Source: an uncultured Clostridia bacterium (GTDB lineage: Bacteria; Bacillota; Clostridia; TANB77; CAG-465). Taken from it: DNA of 36,101 nt. Of this stretch, positions 34,859-36,101 are shown piece after piece (positions within the stretch are counted from its first letter, which is position 1; each line of letters starts with the position of its first letter). The stretch is taken from positions 1-36,101 of the forward strand of contig CANQVI010000012.1 of NCBI GenBank assembly GCA_947627255.1. Direction: 5' to 3'. The notes under the pieces were generated by a model. The model was not told the origin of the DNA. It saw only the letters and a list, made by a program, of their open reading frames with translations, and ran no database searches. The translations under genes and the position numbers were made by a program.

Positions 34859-35434
34859 ATGGCAAATTCAAAATTAATTGTTGTAGAAGGCCCACAAGGT
34901 GCTGGAAAAACTACAGTTACAGACTTTATTAGACATAGTTTAAAATACACTAATTTATATAGGTTATGTGGTACGTCTGACAGTACTCCTTCTGGAAAGA
35001 AAAAAGCTGAAGAAATGTATTATGACTTGTTAGAATATATTGCAAAATTGGAAAATAAAAACATTAACTTAGTATTTGATAGAACATTCTTTACAGAAGA
35101 AATATATTGTAGATTAAATTTTAAAGAATATAAATTTACAGATGTCTACAACGATTTAGTAGAAAAATTTAATAAATTAGATTTCGATATTTACTATATC
35201 ACACTATATTTAGAAAATACTGATTTATATTTACAAAGATTAGCTCGTAGCGATAAAGCTATTCCTGATTATGCAAAATTTACTGCTCAAAGCAGTATAA
35301 ATCAACAAGAACAATATTTAAAAATGGCAGATGAAATTTCATCGAAATGTCCAAATATTAAAGTGTTTAAAGTATCTAATGATGCTGGAGAAGAAGAATT
35401 AAAATCAAAGATTAAAGAGATTATTAATTTTTAA
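34859..35434 (+). CDS. Thymidylate kinase-like / deoxynucleoside kinase-like protein
   Basis: A 191-residue P-loop kinase with Walker A GPQGAGKTT near the N-terminus, a central FDRTFFTEE reminiscent of the DR motif of deoxynucleoside and thymidylate kinases, and a region rich in basic residues (LQRLARSDKA) that may be the lid. Substrate specificity is not readable: dTMP or a deoxynucleoside is likely. The ATG at 34859, preceded by TTAGGTG, lies 9 bases after the ThyX-like stop codon; the GTG at 34850 is part of that ribosome site. It is probably co-transcribed with the ThyX-like gene and folC. Confidence 0.75.
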   Translation: MANSKLIVVEGPQGAGKTTVTDFIRHSLKYTNLYRLCGTSDSTPSGKKKAEEMYYDLLEYIAKLENKNINLVFDRTFFTEEIYCRLNFKEYKFTDVYNDLVEKFNKLDFDIYYITLYLENTDLYLQRLARSDKAIPDYAKFTAQSSINQQEQYLKMADEISSKCPNIKVFKVSNDAGEEELKSKIKEIINF

Positions 35435-35475
35435 TATTTAAAGACTTTAAATTTATACTATAATGGAGGTTAAAT

Positions 35476-36101
35476 ATGACAGACAATGAAATAATATCTT
35501 ATATTTATAAAGAAAGGACTCATATTGAAGAAAAAAATGATAATAGCAGAATGATTAGTTTTCTTGATAAATTAGGAAATCCGCAAGATAATCTAAAATT
35601 TATACATATAGCTGGTACCAATGGAAAAGGTTCTACTACAACAATGATGGCTAATGTACTTAAAAATAGTGGTTATAAAGTAGGAAAATTTATATCTCCT
35701 TATATAATATCGTTTAATGAAAGAATTCAAATTAATAATGAATTTATATCTAATAAAGAATTAGAGGAATATATAAATTTAATTGATCCTATTATAATAG
35801 AGATGGAGAAAAACGGTGATGCTCCTATTGGTTTTGAAATAATAACTGCAATAGCATTTTTACATTATAATAAAAATAAATGTGATATTGTATGTTTAGA
35901 AGTTGGAATGGGAGGAAGATTAGACCCAACTAATGTAATTAATACTACTGTTTTATCTTTAATTACAGCAATAGATTTTGATCATACAAAATATCTAGGA
36001 AATACTTTAGAAGAAATCGCATCTGAAAAATGTGGAATAATAAAAAAAGATAAAATTACGGTTACTTATCCACTTCAAGATAAAAAAGTTCTAAATACAA
36101 T
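35476..36101 (+). CDS. folC: Folylpolyglutamate synthase/dihydrofolate synthase FolC, 5' part
   Basis: The gene runs off the window; 208 codons are visible. FolC adds glutamate to dihydropteroate/folates. The Mur-ligase-like P-loop GTNGKGST (about residues 47-54), the SPYIISFNERIQI segment and EVGMGGRLDPTNVI are diagnostic. GGAGG lies 5 nt before the ATG. The 41-base gap after the kinase gene shows no terminator, so the three plus-strand genes may form one operon. Confidence 0.95.
   Translation, partial: MTDNEIISYIYKERTHIEEKNDNSRMISFLDKLGNPQDNLKFIHIAGTNGKGSTTTMMANVLKNSGYKVGKFISPYIISFNERIQINNEFISNKELEEYINLIDPIIIEMEKNGDAPIGFEIITAIAFLHYNKNKCDIVCLEVGMGGRLDPTNVINTTVLSLITAIDFDHTKYLGNTLEEIASEKCGIIKKDKITVTYPLQDKKVLNT

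Overview
The window is very AT-rich bacterial chromosome. It carries spo0A and a gene for an alpha/beta-type small acid-soluble spore protein, and its ribosomal and translation gene order is typical of Firmicutes. I infer an endospore-forming, low-GC Clostridia-like organism. Nothing here fixes a genus; an uncultured gut lineage would fit. There are no rRNA or tRNA genes, CRISPR arrays or transposases. Nearly all genes up to about 33.8 kb are on the minus strand. The exceptions are a small spore-related pair (17.7-18.9 kb) and three genes at the right edge.

Left part (1-8.7 kb, minus strand): a small hypothetical locus that looks split by one base in an A7 run; a membrane-anchored WG-repeat-like protein; two further hypothetical genes; secD-secF with its own promoter and terminator; pyrH followed by a bacterial-PH membrane protein, in the place where frr usually sits; and rpsB-tsf. 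Middle (8.9-17.5 kb): one long probable operon gdpP-rplI-dnaB-tilS-ftsH, running from a sigma-A promoter at about 15.54 kb to a hairpin that touches the ftsH stop codon; spo0A with a good sigma-A promoter and an exact 0A box upstream; and a Nudix-GNAT gene pair. Then, on the plus strand, an alpha/beta SASP gene and a yetF (DUF421) gene, separated by a repeat-rich intergenic stretch that contains a duplicated terminator/promoter-like segment. On the minus strand follow a HelD-like helicase and a two-gene cassette encoding a small charged protein and a large ADP-ribosyltransferase-fold/coiled-coil protein.

Right part (23.4-34.0 kb, minus strand): the fused S10-spc ribosomal operon in canonical order from rpsJ to secY (rpsJ, rplC, rplD, rplW, rplB, rpsS, rplV, rpsC, rplP, rpmC, rpsQ, rplN, rplX, rplE, rpsN, rplF, rpsH, rplR, rpsE, rplO, secY). 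rpmD (L30) is missing, and the run stops at a terminator after secY instead of continuing into adk-map-infA. It starts from a consensus promoter followed by a roughly 217-nt structured leader, and a second elaborate hairpin lies between rpsJ and rplC. Divergent from it, on the plus strand, are a ThyX-like protein, a thymidylate/deoxynucleoside-kinase-like protein and the start of folC, which suggests a thymidylate/folate cluster.

The items that deserve most attention are the ADP-ribosyltransferase cassette bracketed by near-identical terminator sequences, the two unassigned RNA structures of the S10 operon, the ThyX-like/kinase/FolC cluster, and the duplicated segment between the SASP and yetF genes.
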